This document shows positions 25,092 through 32,782 of a stretch of DNA of 32,782 nucleotides, in pieces. The notes below the pieces were generated by a model that was not told the DNA's origin, searched no databases, and worked only from the letters and a program-made list of their open reading frames with translations. The stretch covers positions 1 through 32,782 of the forward strand of contig CAYNTS010000020.1 in NCBI GenBank assembly GCA_964400495.1. Direction: 5' to 3'. The position numbers and the translations under genes were made by a program. The stretch comes from CAYNTS01 sp964400495. GTDB lineage: Bacteria; Fidelibacterota; Marinisomatia; SCGC-AAA003-L08; D37C17. The stretch's first letter is position 1, and every line of letters begins with the position of its first letter.

Positions 25092-25963
25092 TGAGAGAAC
25101 TCTTCAAAAACTATAGCGAACTGGGTAAGGTTCGTTTGACTGTTTTAGTATTAGTAACTGCGTATTTAGGATACTATCTAGGGCTACGAAGTTTCGGTAA
25201 TACAATGATGACCCTTGATAGTTGGGTTGGATTGTTTAACTTATTAACTGGTGTATTTTTAACCTCGGTTGGCTCAGGTGCATTAAATCAGTATATTGAA
25301 CGAAACTTAGATAGCAAAATGGACCGCACAAAGTACAGACCTATCCCCTCTGGTAAAATTCCTCCATTACACGCATTAATATTTGGATGTACAACAATAT
25401 TTCTTGGTGCAATCTATTTAATGATTTTTACCAATTATTTGACTGCTGTTTTATCGATTTTGACCGTATTGTTATACTTGTTTGTATATACTCCATCCAA
25501 ACGGAAAACCACATTAAATACCATTATTGGATCAATTCCAGGGGCATTACCACCTGTGGGTGGATGGGCAGCCTCAACAGGCATAATCGATACCCCTGCA
25601 TGGATTTTGTTTGGAATCATGTTCTTTTGGCAAATTCCTCACTTTTTATCTCTGGCAATTATTTATGCTTCTGATTATAACAAAGGTGGGTTTAAAATGT
25701 TACCATCAGTGTATCCAAATTCAAAACTGACCCAATATATGATTGTCTTTTTTAGCGTTGCAATGGTAGGTACTACATTAGGTCTTTTCATTATTCAAAC
25801 AGCAGGAATTGTTTATGCTGCAGGTGTGTCTGTAATTGGATTTCTATTTTTAATTCTCGCTTTTAATATCATGTGGAATATTAATACTCACTCAGTAAAA
25901 CGATTATTTTTCGCAACAATTATTTATTTACCTATTCTTTTATTCTTCATTTTTCTAGATTAA
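25091..25963 (+). CDS. ctaB: Protohaem IX farnesyltransferase (haem O synthase)
   Basis: This UbiA-type prenyltransferase converts haem B to haem O in the membrane, the first step towards haem A. The 290 residues contain the first aspartate-rich motif, here NQYIERNLDSKMDRT (66-80) with glutamate in place of the first aspartate, followed by RPIPSG, and a second loop with YNKGGFKMLPSVYP. About nine helices are present. It lies inside the oxidase operon, directly after subunit IV, and its product feeds the ctaA enzyme encoded two genes later. Confidence 0.95.
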   Translation: MRELFKNYSELGKVRLTVLVLVTAYLGYYLGLRSFGNTMMTLDSWVGLFNLLTGVFLTSVGSGALNQYIERNLDSKMDRTKYRPIPSGKIPPLHALIFGCTTIFLGAIYLMIFTNYLTAVLSILTVLLYLFVYTPSKRKTTLNTIIGSIPGALPPVGGWAASTGIIDTPAWILFGIMFFWQIPHFLSLAIIYASDYNKGGFKMLPSVYPNSKLTQYMIVFFSVAMVGTTLGLFIIQTAGIVYAAGVSVIGFLFLILAFNIMWNINTHSVKRLFFATIIYLPILLFFIFLD

Positions 25964-25972
25964 ATTAATCCC

Positions 25973-26473
25973 ATGAAAACAGATAACAAATTTATTGCAA
26001 TCTTTACGATTGTTGCAGGGAGTATTGTTGCTTACTTAATGTTTGGACACTCACAATCAAAAACAATTGATGTAACTTTTTTACCATCTATTAATGCACT
26101 GTTAAACTCAATAACCACACTACTTTTGATTGGTGCATTCATTAGTATTAAACGAAAGAATAAACAACTTCACAAAAGATTGATGATTACAGCGATGATT
26201 TCTTCAACTCTGTTTTTAATCTGCTATCTTACATATCATTTCTATAGTCCAGGACCCAAACTGTATGAAGGTCAGTGGGTAGCAATATATCGATTCATTT
26301 TGTTTAGTCATATAATTTGGGCTGCATTAATTCTCCCATTTATCTTAAAATCTTTCTTATTAGGTATTCGAAATAAACCCACAAAACATAAGCAGTTTGT
26401 GAAATTTACATTTCCCATTTGGCTATATGTTTCTTTAACTGGTGTAGTTATTTACATCATGTTATATTTGTAA
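25973..26473 (+). CDS. DUF420 family membrane protein (YozB/CtaM-like)
   Basis: This 166-residue protein has four to five transmembrane helices. The conserved histidines of DUF420 appear in KQLHKRLMITA, YLTYHFY, FSHIIWA and TKHKQFVK. Related proteins (Bacillus YozB, staphylococcal CtaM) are needed for haem-copper oxidase maturation. Its position between the two haem A pathway genes ctaB and ctaA fits the same job. It starts 9 bases after ctaB without a clear ribosome site. Confidence 0.85.
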   Translation: MKTDNKFIAIFTIVAGSIVAYLMFGHSQSKTIDVTFLPSINALLNSITTLLLIGAFISIKRKNKQLHKRLMITAMISSTLFLICYLTYHFYSPGPKLYEGQWVAIYRFILFSHIIWAALILPFILKSFLLGIRNKPTKHKQFVKFTFPIWLYVSLTGVVIYIMLYL

Positions 26474-26482
26474 ATTTACCCT

Positions 26483-27496
26483 ATGCTACAACCTCCGAAA
26501 GCAGTAACTAACTGGCTAATTTCTGCAATAGTTTTGATACTTCTAATGGTTGCTATAGGTGGAATTACCCGCCTAACCAAATCTGGGCTATCAATGGTAG
26601 AATGGCACCCGGTTACTGGAATTATCCCCCCTATTTCAAATTCTAACTGGGATGAAGAATTTACTAAATATAAATCATCACCTGAATTTAAAGTATATAA
26701 TCATTGGATGAAAATAGATGATTTTAAGAGAATATTTTTCTGGGAATATCTACATCGGCTAATTGGACGGTTAATTGGATTTTGGTTTATCATCCCTTTT
26801 GTGTTTTTCCACCGTAAAAAATGGATCCCAAAACCTCTCTACTTTAAATTGGGAATAATGTTTTTATTGGGGGCACTCCAAGGATTAGCTGGTTGGTATA
26901 TGGTAAAAAGTGGATTGGCCGATATTCCTCATGTTAGCCATTATAGATTAGCCCTTCATTTGGTACTGGCATTTAGTTTAGTTGCTTATATTTTGTGGGC
27001 AATTTTAGAAATAGTAAATCCTGCAAAACTACATGTATCAGTAAAGTTAAAATATCTTATTAATATTATATTGGGGTTAAGTATAATTCAAATTATTTAT
27101 GGTGCATTTACTGCAGGGCTAAAGGCAGGGCATGGATGGAATACATTTCCTCTTATGCAAGGGCAAATAATCCCCGATGGGTTATTGTCCTTATCACCAC
27201 TTCTTAGCAATTTTGTTACCAATATAATGACTATTCAATTTATCCACCGAACAATTGCTTGGATTTTATTAATTTTGATTTTTGTGATATGGTGGCAAAT
27301 TAAAAATATAGCTAAAACTAATTTTCAAATTAAATCAAATTTAATATTGTTGATTTCTATTTCATTTCAATTTATTTTAGGGGTATTAACACTCATATTT
27401 AGTGTGCCTATTAGTTTGGCAGTTATTCATCAAATAGCGGCATGTTTATTTCTCGCAAGTTTGATAAACATAAGATATTTAATTAAACTTAGGTAG
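26483..27496 (+). CDS. ctaA: Haem A synthase, COX15-type
   Basis: This enzyme oxidises the methyl group of haem O to the formyl group of haem A. The 337-residue protein has about eight helices in two four-helix halves. It has the COX15-type opening GGITRLTKSGLSMVEWHPVTG (given in part) and the haem ligand motif EYLHRLIGR with H91; further histidines lie in HYRLALH, QFIHRT and AVIHQI. It lacks the extracytoplasmic cysteine pair of Bacillus-type CtaA, as expected for this class. It closes the oxidase operon; the stop codon overlaps a small palindrome at 27494. Confidence 0.94.
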   Translation: MLQPPKAVTNWLISAIVLILLMVAIGGITRLTKSGLSMVEWHPVTGIIPPISNSNWDEEFTKYKSSPEFKVYNHWMKIDDFKRIFFWEYLHRLIGRLIGFWFIIPFVFFHRKKWIPKPLYFKLGIMFLLGALQGLAGWYMVKSGLADIPHVSHYRLALHLVLAFSLVAYILWAILEIVNPAKLHVSVKLKYLINIILGLSIIQIIYGAFTAGLKAGHGWNTFPLMQGQIIPDGLLSLSPLLSNFVTNIMTIQFIHRTIAWILLILIFVIWWQIKNIAKTNFQIKSNLILLISISFQFILGVLTLIFSVPISLAVIHQIAACLFLASLINIRYLIKLR

Positions 27497-27508
27497 TAAT
27501 AATTACTA
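27494..27508. repeat. 15-base palindrome at the end of ctaA
   Basis: TAGTAAT and ATTACTA are 7-base inverted arms around one base, covering the ctaA stop codon. It could be an operator for the next gene, whose ATG is 37 bases away. The arms are AT-rich and the hairpin would be weak, so it is not a convincing terminator. Confidence 0.25.
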
Positions 27509-27545
27509 TTAGTATATTTTCTTATTCAATTGAAAGGGATTTACC

Positions 27546-28769
27546 ATGATTAAAACAATTATATTATTTCTTTGTTGTACAATAATTTTTTCGCAACAAG
27601 TATATGAATTAAAAGATGGAACTAAGGTTGATGGTGTCATTATTTCAGAGTCGGATACTGAGTTCATAATAGAAACAAGTTTGGGGAAAATGACTATCTT
27701 GAAATCAGATATTTTACCTAAATTATATATTGTTACCTTGCAATCTGATGAGACAATTATCGGTGAAAAATTATCTGAATCTGATTCCATTATTAAACTG
27801 AAAACTAAATATGGTGAACTTGAAATTATAAAGGAAAATATAAAATCCATTTTAGAAAAGTCAGAAGTGAAAGAAGCAAAAAAGACACCCCCATACAGAA
27901 GATCATATAGCGTTGTTGATTACCTGTTTGGTGGATACACACTAGATAAAAATACAGATTTTTCGTTGGGGGAAGAACAACTTGTTGATCTCTTTTTTGA
28001 CCCTACTGGATATACTTTGAAACAAAGTACCCTGTATTTAAGTGGACTATCATTTGGCTTTGGTGTAACAGATAGATTTCAAATTACTACAAAATGGGGT
28101 AACTTCTTTTGGGGTGACATGAATCTAAGACCAAAGTATAAACTATTTGAAAAAGGGAATTGGGAAAATCAACACAGCTTATCGATTGGTGCACACTATC
28201 ATTCTCGTTGGTGGCCCAATAAATATGAATGGAAAAATGGAACTATCAATATTAATGGGGATGATAAATATTGGGGAGGATATTACTTGATAAATGAAAA
28301 TCCACTATTTGAGTTAAAGGATGAATCATTTATTGAAAGAATTGATGAAACAGATGATGAATTTGTTGAAATGGTTGAGTTGTTCGGAGCATATACATTT
28401 TCTCAAGCTCGACCGGGATTAAAAGGTCGAATTTCTCATACGATTGGTGGAAATGTGCAATTTTTCACTCTTGATAAAGAATCTAAACTATTAAAACGAG
28501 CGTATTATGGATTAGATGTTGATATTAATGCAAAATTAAAAATGATTGGTGAAGTTTTCTATGACCCATATTTTTTAGAAATGTGGCAAATAATTGACAG
28601 TGATATGGATATGTGGGACGAAAATGAATTAAGCGATTCCATTGTTGAAGAACCTTCTGATGCATCCCCTGTTCATTTAGATTTTGGATTTATTTATGCA
28701 TTTAATGAATCTTTCAGATTTGGGCTTCACTTCCAACGACCATTTGTTAGTTTTTATTGGAAATTTTGA
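27546..28769 (+). CDS. Outer-membrane beta-barrel protein with N-terminal LSm/SH3-like repeats
   Basis: This 407-residue protein has a signal peptide (1-17), then two tandem repeats of about 40 residues (about 19-60 and 61-105), each with the pattern LxDxTxxxGxxISESDxxIxxxTxxGxxxIxKxxI, as in small SH3 or LSm-like periplasmic domains. Residues from about 125 to the end alternate polar and hydrophobic positions as in an outer-membrane barrel and finish in the aromatic FYWKF, a typical barrel end signal. The function is unknown. AAAGGGA precedes the ATG. It follows the oxidase operon by 49 bases and may be separately transcribed. Confidence 0.7.
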   Translation: MIKTIILFLCCTIIFSQQVYELKDGTKVDGVIISESDTEFIIETSLGKMTILKSDILPKLYIVTLQSDETIIGEKLSESDSIIKLKTKYGELEIIKENIKSILEKSEVKEAKKTPPYRRSYSVVDYLFGGYTLDKNTDFSLGEEQLVDLFFDPTGYTLKQSTLYLSGLSFGFGVTDRFQITTKWGNFFWGDMNLRPKYKLFEKGNWENQHSLSIGAHYHSRWWPNKYEWKNGTININGDDKYWGGYYLINENPLFELKDESFIERIDETDDEFVEMVELFGAYTFSQARPGLKGRISHTIGGNVQFFTLDKESKLLKRAYYGLDVDINAKLKMIGEVFYDPYFLEMWQIIDSDMDMWDENELSDSIVEEPSDASPVHLDFGFIYAFNESFRFGLHFQRPFVSFYWKF

Positions 28770-28855
28770 TAAGTAAAACGCACCCATCAAACTAAAACAA
28801 ATATACCCTATAAGTATTTTATATTTAAATAACCCTAATTCGTATTAAATTATAA

Positions 28856-28869
28856 TATGATATACAGGT
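28856..28869 (+). promoter_or_regulatory. Candidate promoter motif TATGATATACAGGT upstream of the FadL-like gene
   Basis: This copy is identical to the motif found before napA, in the same orientation, and ends 50 bases before the ATG at 28920. Just downstream, ACAGG (28864-28868) and CCTGT (28878-28882) make a small inverted repeat. The surrounding 150-base gap (28770-28919) holds no gene. The TATGAT part may be the -10 box. Confidence 0.45.
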
Positions 28870-28919
28870 ATTGTATTCCTGTTAATAGTAATTAATATTA
28901 ATTAAATAAAGGATAGAAA

Positions 28920-30248
28920 ATGAAATATATGATAAAACAAAATATATTTATTGCGATAATGATGGGTTCAACTATATTGTTTGCAACAAATGGTGATTTA
29001 ATGATTGGACAAGGAGCTAAATCAAGATCAATGGGTGGTGTTGGAATTGCAATGAGCTTTGGTGCAGAATCAAGCCTTGCAAATCCTGCATTGTTAAACT
29101 CAGTTGATAATATGGAAGTTGCTGGTGGATTTACTTATTTTACACCTGATGTTAGCTTTGGCTCAAACGCAGGTTCAAATGCAATGAATGGGCTAGATAA
29201 TCCAATTGCAATGCAAACGAGTGAATTTGAACCGGCTATACCCATCATACCAGAAATATACTTTGCTAATCGACTTACTGATGCTTTAGTATATGGCGTA
29301 TCAATGACGGGTACTGCTGGAATGGGTGTTGATTATAGCACTTCAACTGATAATGGAGCATTTGCAATGCAAACTTCTCTATCTATTCTCAAAATAGCCG
29401 TTCCACTATCCTATACGAGTTCTAGTTACACATTTGGATTTTCACCCATATTCCAATATGGAATGCTTCAAATGAATTATCTAAAAGGTAATCCAGCCCC
29501 CGTAGAACCTGATGGATCAGATGCATTTATTCCTTCCACAAATCCAGAATCTAGTTCTTCTGGTTATGGCTTTGAATTAGGGTTAGTAACAGAAATCATA
29601 AATGGATTAACATTAGGTGCTGTTTATAAATCAGCTATTGAGATGGAATATGAAGATAATATTGCAAGTGCATTAACTGATTTTGGTATTTCAAGTATTA
29701 CATCGGGTGACAAACTAGAGCAACCTGCTGAATCCGGGTTGGGACTTTCATTTATAAATACAAATAATACGATTGCAGTTGACTATAAACAAATTGCTTG
29801 GGGTGATGCACTTGGCTATAGTGATTTTGGTTGGGAAAATCAATCTATATTTGCTTTAGGGTATGAGTATAATACTGATATTTTTGCACTTAGAGCGGGA
29901 TATAATTATGCCAATTCACCAATTGTTGAGTTAGACGGTAGTTCAATGTTTAATCCTGATGGATTAGGATATGACAATGCCGGCATTAATTTCTTTAATT
30001 TAGCAGGATTTCCAGCTATTATTGAAAGCCATTATACCCTAGGGGGTGGATATGTAGTTAGTGATGCATTAACCCTTGACCTTGCATTAATTTTTACTCC
30101 TGAAGTTACAAATTCTTATAATACAACAGGACTAACACAAGGTATGGTTTATAACATGGGAGGGGACCCTAGTTCAACTCAACCTTCAACTGCTGATGTT
30201 ACTCATTCACAAATGGGATTTACAGTTTCAGTTAACTACAAATTCTAA
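28920..30248 (+). CDS. OmpP1/FadL-family outer-membrane transporter
   Basis: Members of this family import hydrophobic molecules such as long-chain fatty acids or aromatic hydrocarbons through a 14-strand barrel. The 442-residue protein has a signal peptide (about 1-22), then the FadL-type N-terminal plug region with GAKSRSMGGVGIA and ESSLANPA (conserved NPA). Barrel strands follow, ending in the C-terminal aromatic VNYKF. The barrel is rich in Gly, Ser, Asn and Thr. AAAGGA lies 6 bases before the ATG, and the candidate promoter is at 28856. A strong hairpin follows the gene. Substrate cannot be inferred. Confidence 0.85.
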   Translation: MKYMIKQNIFIAIMMGSTILFATNGDLMIGQGAKSRSMGGVGIAMSFGAESSLANPALLNSVDNMEVAGGFTYFTPDVSFGSNAGSNAMNGLDNPIAMQTSEFEPAIPIIPEIYFANRLTDALVYGVSMTGTAGMGVDYSTSTDNGAFAMQTSLSILKIAVPLSYTSSSYTFGFSPIFQYGMLQMNYLKGNPAPVEPDGSDAFIPSTNPESSSSGYGFELGLVTEIINGLTLGAVYKSAIEMEYEDNIASALTDFGISSITSGDKLEQPAESGLGLSFINTNNTIAVDYKQIAWGDALGYSDFGWENQSIFALGYEYNTDIFALRAGYNYANSPIVELDGSSMFNPDGLGYDNAGINFFNLAGFPAIIESHYTLGGGYVVSDALTLDLALIFTPEVTNSYNTTGLTQGMVYNMGGDPSSTQPSTADVTHSQMGFTVSVNYKF

Positions 30249-30260
30249 ATAAAAAAACAA

Positions 30261-30294
30261 TTACACCAGCATCCAACTTTGGGTGCTGGTGTAA
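30261..30294 (+). terminator. Strong hairpin terminator after the FadL-like gene
   Basis: TTACACCAGCATCC (30261-30274) pairs with GGGTGCTGGTGTAA (30281-30294), 14 pairs including one G-T, around the loop AACTTT. It starts 12 bases after the stop codon. The plus-strand tail (GACATTTCC) has only a weak U-tract, while an A-run precedes the stem, so it may work better as an mRNA 3'-end stabiliser or on the opposite strand. Confidence 0.8.
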
Positions 30295-30324
30295 GACATT
30301 TCCACAATTAAATAGGGAATCGAT

Positions 30325-31323
30325 ATGAATATTACTAAAACAATATTGTTAATTATTTTTACTTCATCATTATATGCTAATGATATTGGCATTTATAATA
30401 AAATATTCAATGCATCCGGCACATTTGATGAAACCACTACGGCATTTGAAACTGTTCTAAACAATTTCAGTTTTCAATTGCATGCAAAATATGATTTCAA
30501 CACATCAAATACTGACGGACAAAAATCACGATTATATATTCTAACATCTCCAGAGTATGTTGAATTAGCGAAAAATGAAGACCCCAAGACTATTTCTGCT
30601 CAAGTAATTCGTGTGGCTATTTATGAATATGGCACAGGCCGAAAAACATATATCAGCATGACAAACCCTATTGCCCACGCAATGGTATATTATGAAGATT
30701 CTAAATTTTATGATCAACTACTTGCTGGCGCACAAGGGGTAATTGATGAAATGAACGATGTTGTTTCAAATATACCTGGTAATGCAATATTTGAGCAACA
30801 ACCCCCATTACGAGATGAAGGCGATTATAATGGATTTAATGGCGATGGACCCGCTAAAATGATGGCACTTTGGAATGACTGGGAAGACTCTCAAAATATT
30901 CTGTTTAAAAGTATTTCTATTGATGATGCGATTACGAATATTGAAACTACTTTAAATAATTCGATTGATGGCGGAAAAGATTCTTGTGAAGGTTGGAAAA
31001 TAATTACTAAAATTGAAATAAATAGTGCATTTTATTTTGGTATAACCAATGATTATACTGAAAATCGAACTACAAAGATAAATTCAGACTTTAGGAGTGA
31101 TGGGAAGGTTGATGAAGCCCCTTTTCCTGGTATTGATCATACACCAGCACATCCAATGGAAATTATTGTGTATAACGATGGTCGAAAAGTAAACGCAATT
31201 CAATATGGCCAAATGTGGCGTATGCAATTATACTATTGGGATTCTGGATATGCTGCATTTGCAAAATACACAATGGTTCCAGGGATTATTTCAGGAAGTA
31301 TTAACGATTTATTTAATGATTAA
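30325..31323 (+). CDS. Secreted protein with a DUF302-like N-terminal region
   Basis: This 332-residue protein starts with a signal peptide (about 1-18). Residues 30-130 resemble the DUF302 pattern: TFDETTTAFETVLNN near the start, a strand-helix core, then IRVAIYEYGTGRKTYISMTNP. DUF302 is a small alpha/beta fold of unknown function seen in secreted or thiol-linked proteins. The C-terminal half (about 150-332) has no family I recognise, with two cysteines at most and a FPGIDHTPAHP segment. AGGGAA precedes the ATG. Its last eight bases (ATGATTAA) overlap the next small gene. Confidence 0.65.
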   Translation: MNITKTILLIIFTSSLYANDIGIYNKIFNASGTFDETTTAFETVLNNFSFQLHAKYDFNTSNTDGQKSRLYILTSPEYVELAKNEDPKTISAQVIRVAIYEYGTGRKTYISMTNPIAHAMVYYEDSKFYDQLLAGAQGVIDEMNDVVSNIPGNAIFEQQPPLRDEGDYNGFNGDGPAKMMALWNDWEDSQNILFKSISIDDAITNIETTLNNSIDGGKDSCEGWKIITKIEINSAFYFGITNDYTENRTTKINSDFRSDGKVDEAPFPGIDHTPAHPMEIIVYNDGRKVNAIQYGQMWRMQLYYWDSGYAAFAKYTMVPGIISGSINDLFND

Positions 31324-31471
31324 AAAAATTGTAAAATTTATGCCAATACCAATTGGTATTTTTTTGGGATATGCTACTTATAATGCAAATGGAAATATAG
31401 CTTCAGCTTTAATGTCTGCAGGAGTAATTACTTTAGCATTAAATGAAGGGCGAAAACGGTATATTAAATAG
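31316..31471 (+). CDS. Small hydrophobic protein overlapping the upstream gene
   Basis: This 51-residue protein begins with MIKKIVKFMPIPIG and has one or two hydrophobic stretches (about 9-45), ending in the basic GRKRYIK. The start overlaps the previous stop by eight bases, the same arrangement as five other junctions in the window. It is probably a membrane protein that may work with the DUF302-like protein; the family is unknown. A longer reading from 31205 would run inside the upstream gene and is less likely. It ends 1 base before the convergent peroxiredoxin gene. Confidence 0.6.
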   Translation: MIKKIVKFMPIPIGIFLGYATYNANGNIASALMSAGVITLALNEGRKRYIK

Positions 31472-31472
31472 T

Positions 31473-31961
31473 TTATTTGATTATACTATCTTTAATAAAT
31501 TTTATAATTTCTGATACATGTGTGGAAATATCAAACTTTTTATAAACCTGTACAATTTTACCTTCTGGATTAATAATAAATGTATATCTCTTCGGAAAAA
31601 ACCAACCATTTGCCTTATATATTTTAGTAATTTCCCCCGTAGAATCTGATAAAAGTGTAAACGGTAAGCTATGTTTATTTTTAAATGATGCATGCTTCTC
31701 TACACTATCCCAACTAACGCCTAAAATGACTGCATTTAACTCATGTAATTGTTTATAGTTATCTCTAAAACTACACGCTTCTTTAGTACAACCGGGTGTA
31801 TTATCTTTTGGGTAAAAATATAATATAACAAATTGTCCTTTATAATGGGATAAAGTATGAATATCTCCATTTTCATCAGATAAAGTAAAATTAGGTGCGA
31901 TACTTCCTATTTCTAATTGACAAAACGAAACAGAAAGTAATAACAATAACATTCTTTTCAA
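31473..31961 (-). CDS. Exported BCP/PrxQ-type peroxiredoxin
   Basis: This enzyme reduces hydroperoxides using paired cysteines. The 162-residue protein carries the BCP signature TPGCTKEAC with the peroxidatic C58 and a likely resolving C63. The N-terminal 18 residues form a signal peptide, unusual for BCP, so it probably acts in the periplasm; C14 within this segment has no good lipobox. The start is a TTG with AAAGG 7 bases upstream; an ATG three codons later is an alternative. It may protect exported haem and iron-sulphur proteins; that is inference. greA lies 70 bases upstream on the same strand. Confidence 0.88.
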   Translation of the reverse strand: MKRMLLLLLSVSFCQLEIGSIAPNFTLSDENGDIHTLSHYKGQFVILYFYPKDNTPGCTKEACSFRDNYKQLHELNAVILGVSWDSVEKHASFKNKHSLPFTLLSDSTGEITKIYKANGWFFPKRYTFIINPEGKIVQVYKKFDISTHVSEIIKFIKDSIIK

Positions 31962-32031
31962 AATGATACCTTTGAAAACGGTTGATTTTGAGGCAATACC
32001 ATTATTTTTTTACAAACTCCTCAGCAAACCA

Positions 32032-32511
32032 TTAATTTGCAGAAATCTTTTCAATTGCAGTAATTATAAATTTTGTATCTATACCTCTGACTTTAAGTAT
32101 AAAATCTTCATTTACTTTTTTCCCAATTATGGCTTGACCAAAAGGAGAATGATAGGTTACAATCATAGGATAAAGGTCTAATTCAAATTCTATGGGACCC
32201 AAAATATAATAGTCGATAGTTTTATCTTTGCCTTCTTCACGGACTGTAGCCTTATTGCCAAAACTTACTTCACTAGTTTCAATTTCGCCAAATTCGATGA
32301 ACTTAAATGGCACATACGACTGTAATAATTGTTTCTTATACATTACAAGACTCATCGCTTCCTTTGCTGCCTTGTATTCATAATTTTCCTTAAGGTCTCC
32401 GTGACTCGCTGCCTCGCTAATCTTTAATGAAGTCTCTCTTTTTAATTTATCAATTGATTTCATTTCCTCTTCCAATGCGAGGTATGTTTCTCGTAAAATC
32501 AAAGTCGCCAT
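32032..32511 (-). CDS. greA: Transcription elongation factor GreA/GreB
   Basis: GreA enters the secondary channel of RNA polymerase and triggers transcript cleavage in backtracked complexes. The 159 residues have the N-terminal coiled coil with the tip signature ASHGDLKENYEYKAAKE (D39, E42) and the C-terminal FKBP-like domain with SPFGQAIIGKK (122-132). The DDLDLYP region agrees with the family. AAAGGAAT precedes the ATG. It is the first gene of a short minus-strand pair with the peroxiredoxin. The 271 bases to the right of it hold no gene. Confidence 0.94.
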   Translation of the reverse strand: MATLILRETYLALEEEMKSIDKLKRETSLKISEAASHGDLKENYEYKAAKEAMSLVMYKKQLLQSYVPFKFIEFGEIETSEVSFGNKATVREEGKDKTIDYYILGPIEFELDLYPMIVTYHSPFGQAIIGKKVNEDFILKVRGIDTKFIITAIEKISAN

Positions 32512-32695
32512 ATTGATATTCCTTTCTTTTTCGTATAAAATACCATATTCAATATATGGATTTTATTTTCTCAAATTTATTGTTATAAGGTTTGAAATAT
32601 AAAATTTCTTATTTTTTTAACTCGCAAAGTTAATAATTTTTGACTGTTATTTTATATATTTAATACAAACTGTAGTTTTTAGATTTGTTAGGATG

Positions 32696-32779
32696 CTGGA
32701 TATTGTTTTTTACACCACAAAGACACAGGGGCACCGAGAATAATAAGTAAAAATATGGGTATCCAGTTTTTTGTGTAAA
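32696..32779. repeat. Repeat-like intergenic block at the right edge
   Basis: The gene-free stretch from 32512 to 32782 is AT-rich up to about 32690. Then comes ACCACAAAGACACAGGGG (from 32714) followed by CACCGAG, resembling a dispersed repeat that I recall from many environmental genomes. It is flanked by inverted arms CTGGATA (32696-32702) and TATCCAG (32760-32766), and by TTTACAC (32708-32714) and GTGTAAA (32773-32779). The two pairs interlock rather than nest. There is no second copy in this window. Confidence 0.4.
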
Positions 32780-32782
32780 CGG

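Noticed and set aside
32611..32640. Small inverted repeat TTAACT/AGTTAA between T-runs
   Set aside because: A six-base AT-rich stem is too weak for a terminator call without a gene on either side pointing to it.
225..32782. CRISPR array, tRNA genes or insertion sequences
   Set aside because: No regularly spaced repeats, tRNA cloverleaf candidates or transposase genes are visible in the window.

Overview
The window is AT-rich chromosomal DNA with Gram-negative features: outer-membrane beta-barrel proteins, periplasmic c-type cytochromes and signal peptides. The sequence alone does not name the organism. An FadL/OmpP1-like porin, a DUF2723 GT-C protein, an A2-type caa3 oxidase and long runs of overlapping genes would fit a lineage of the FCB group, for example Marinimicrobia (SAR406); that placement is inference.

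Layout. The left edge (1-57) is a GC-rich, hairpin-forming stretch that may be the 3' end of a structured RNA. Next comes a plus-strand run (225-9215): valS, recG, a DUF1844 protein, a DUF2723 membrane protein and a family 2 glycosyltransferase. It ends at a perfect 34-bp palindrome (9221-9254). Beyond that lies a compact minus-strand respiratory operon of twelve genes, transcribed from 19532 down to 9279: napA-G-H-B-F-L-D, a Rieske protein, a cytochrome b, a membrane-anchored nonahaem cytochrome, a tetrahaem c554-like cytochrome and a previously unmarked 44-residue monohaem peptide. A hemerythrin-like gene (minus) and a likely divergent control region follow. Then comes a plus-strand oxygen-respiration operon (20421-27496): a small membrane protein, SCO, caa3 oxidase subunits II, I, III and IV, haem O synthase (ctaB), a DUF420 protein and haem A synthase (ctaA). 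The right part holds two outer-membrane beta-barrel genes, a DUF302-like secreted protein with a small overlapping gene, an exported peroxiredoxin and greA, and ends in repeat-like sequence.

How the genes work together. The two respiratory operons sit back to back, one for nitrate and one for oxygen. Periplasmic nitrate reductase NapA would receive electrons through dihaem NapB from the quinol-oxidising NapGH pair; no NapC is present. The same operon, with 4-8 bp overlaps running from napF through the nonahaem gene, also encodes a b6f-like Rieske/cytochrome b unit in which a nine-haem anchored cytochrome stands where cytochrome c1 or f would be. The operon encodes sixteen c-type haem sites in total. 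This joining of a Campylobacterota-type nap cluster to a multihaem bc-type complex and a mini-cytochrome is the most unusual thing in the window.
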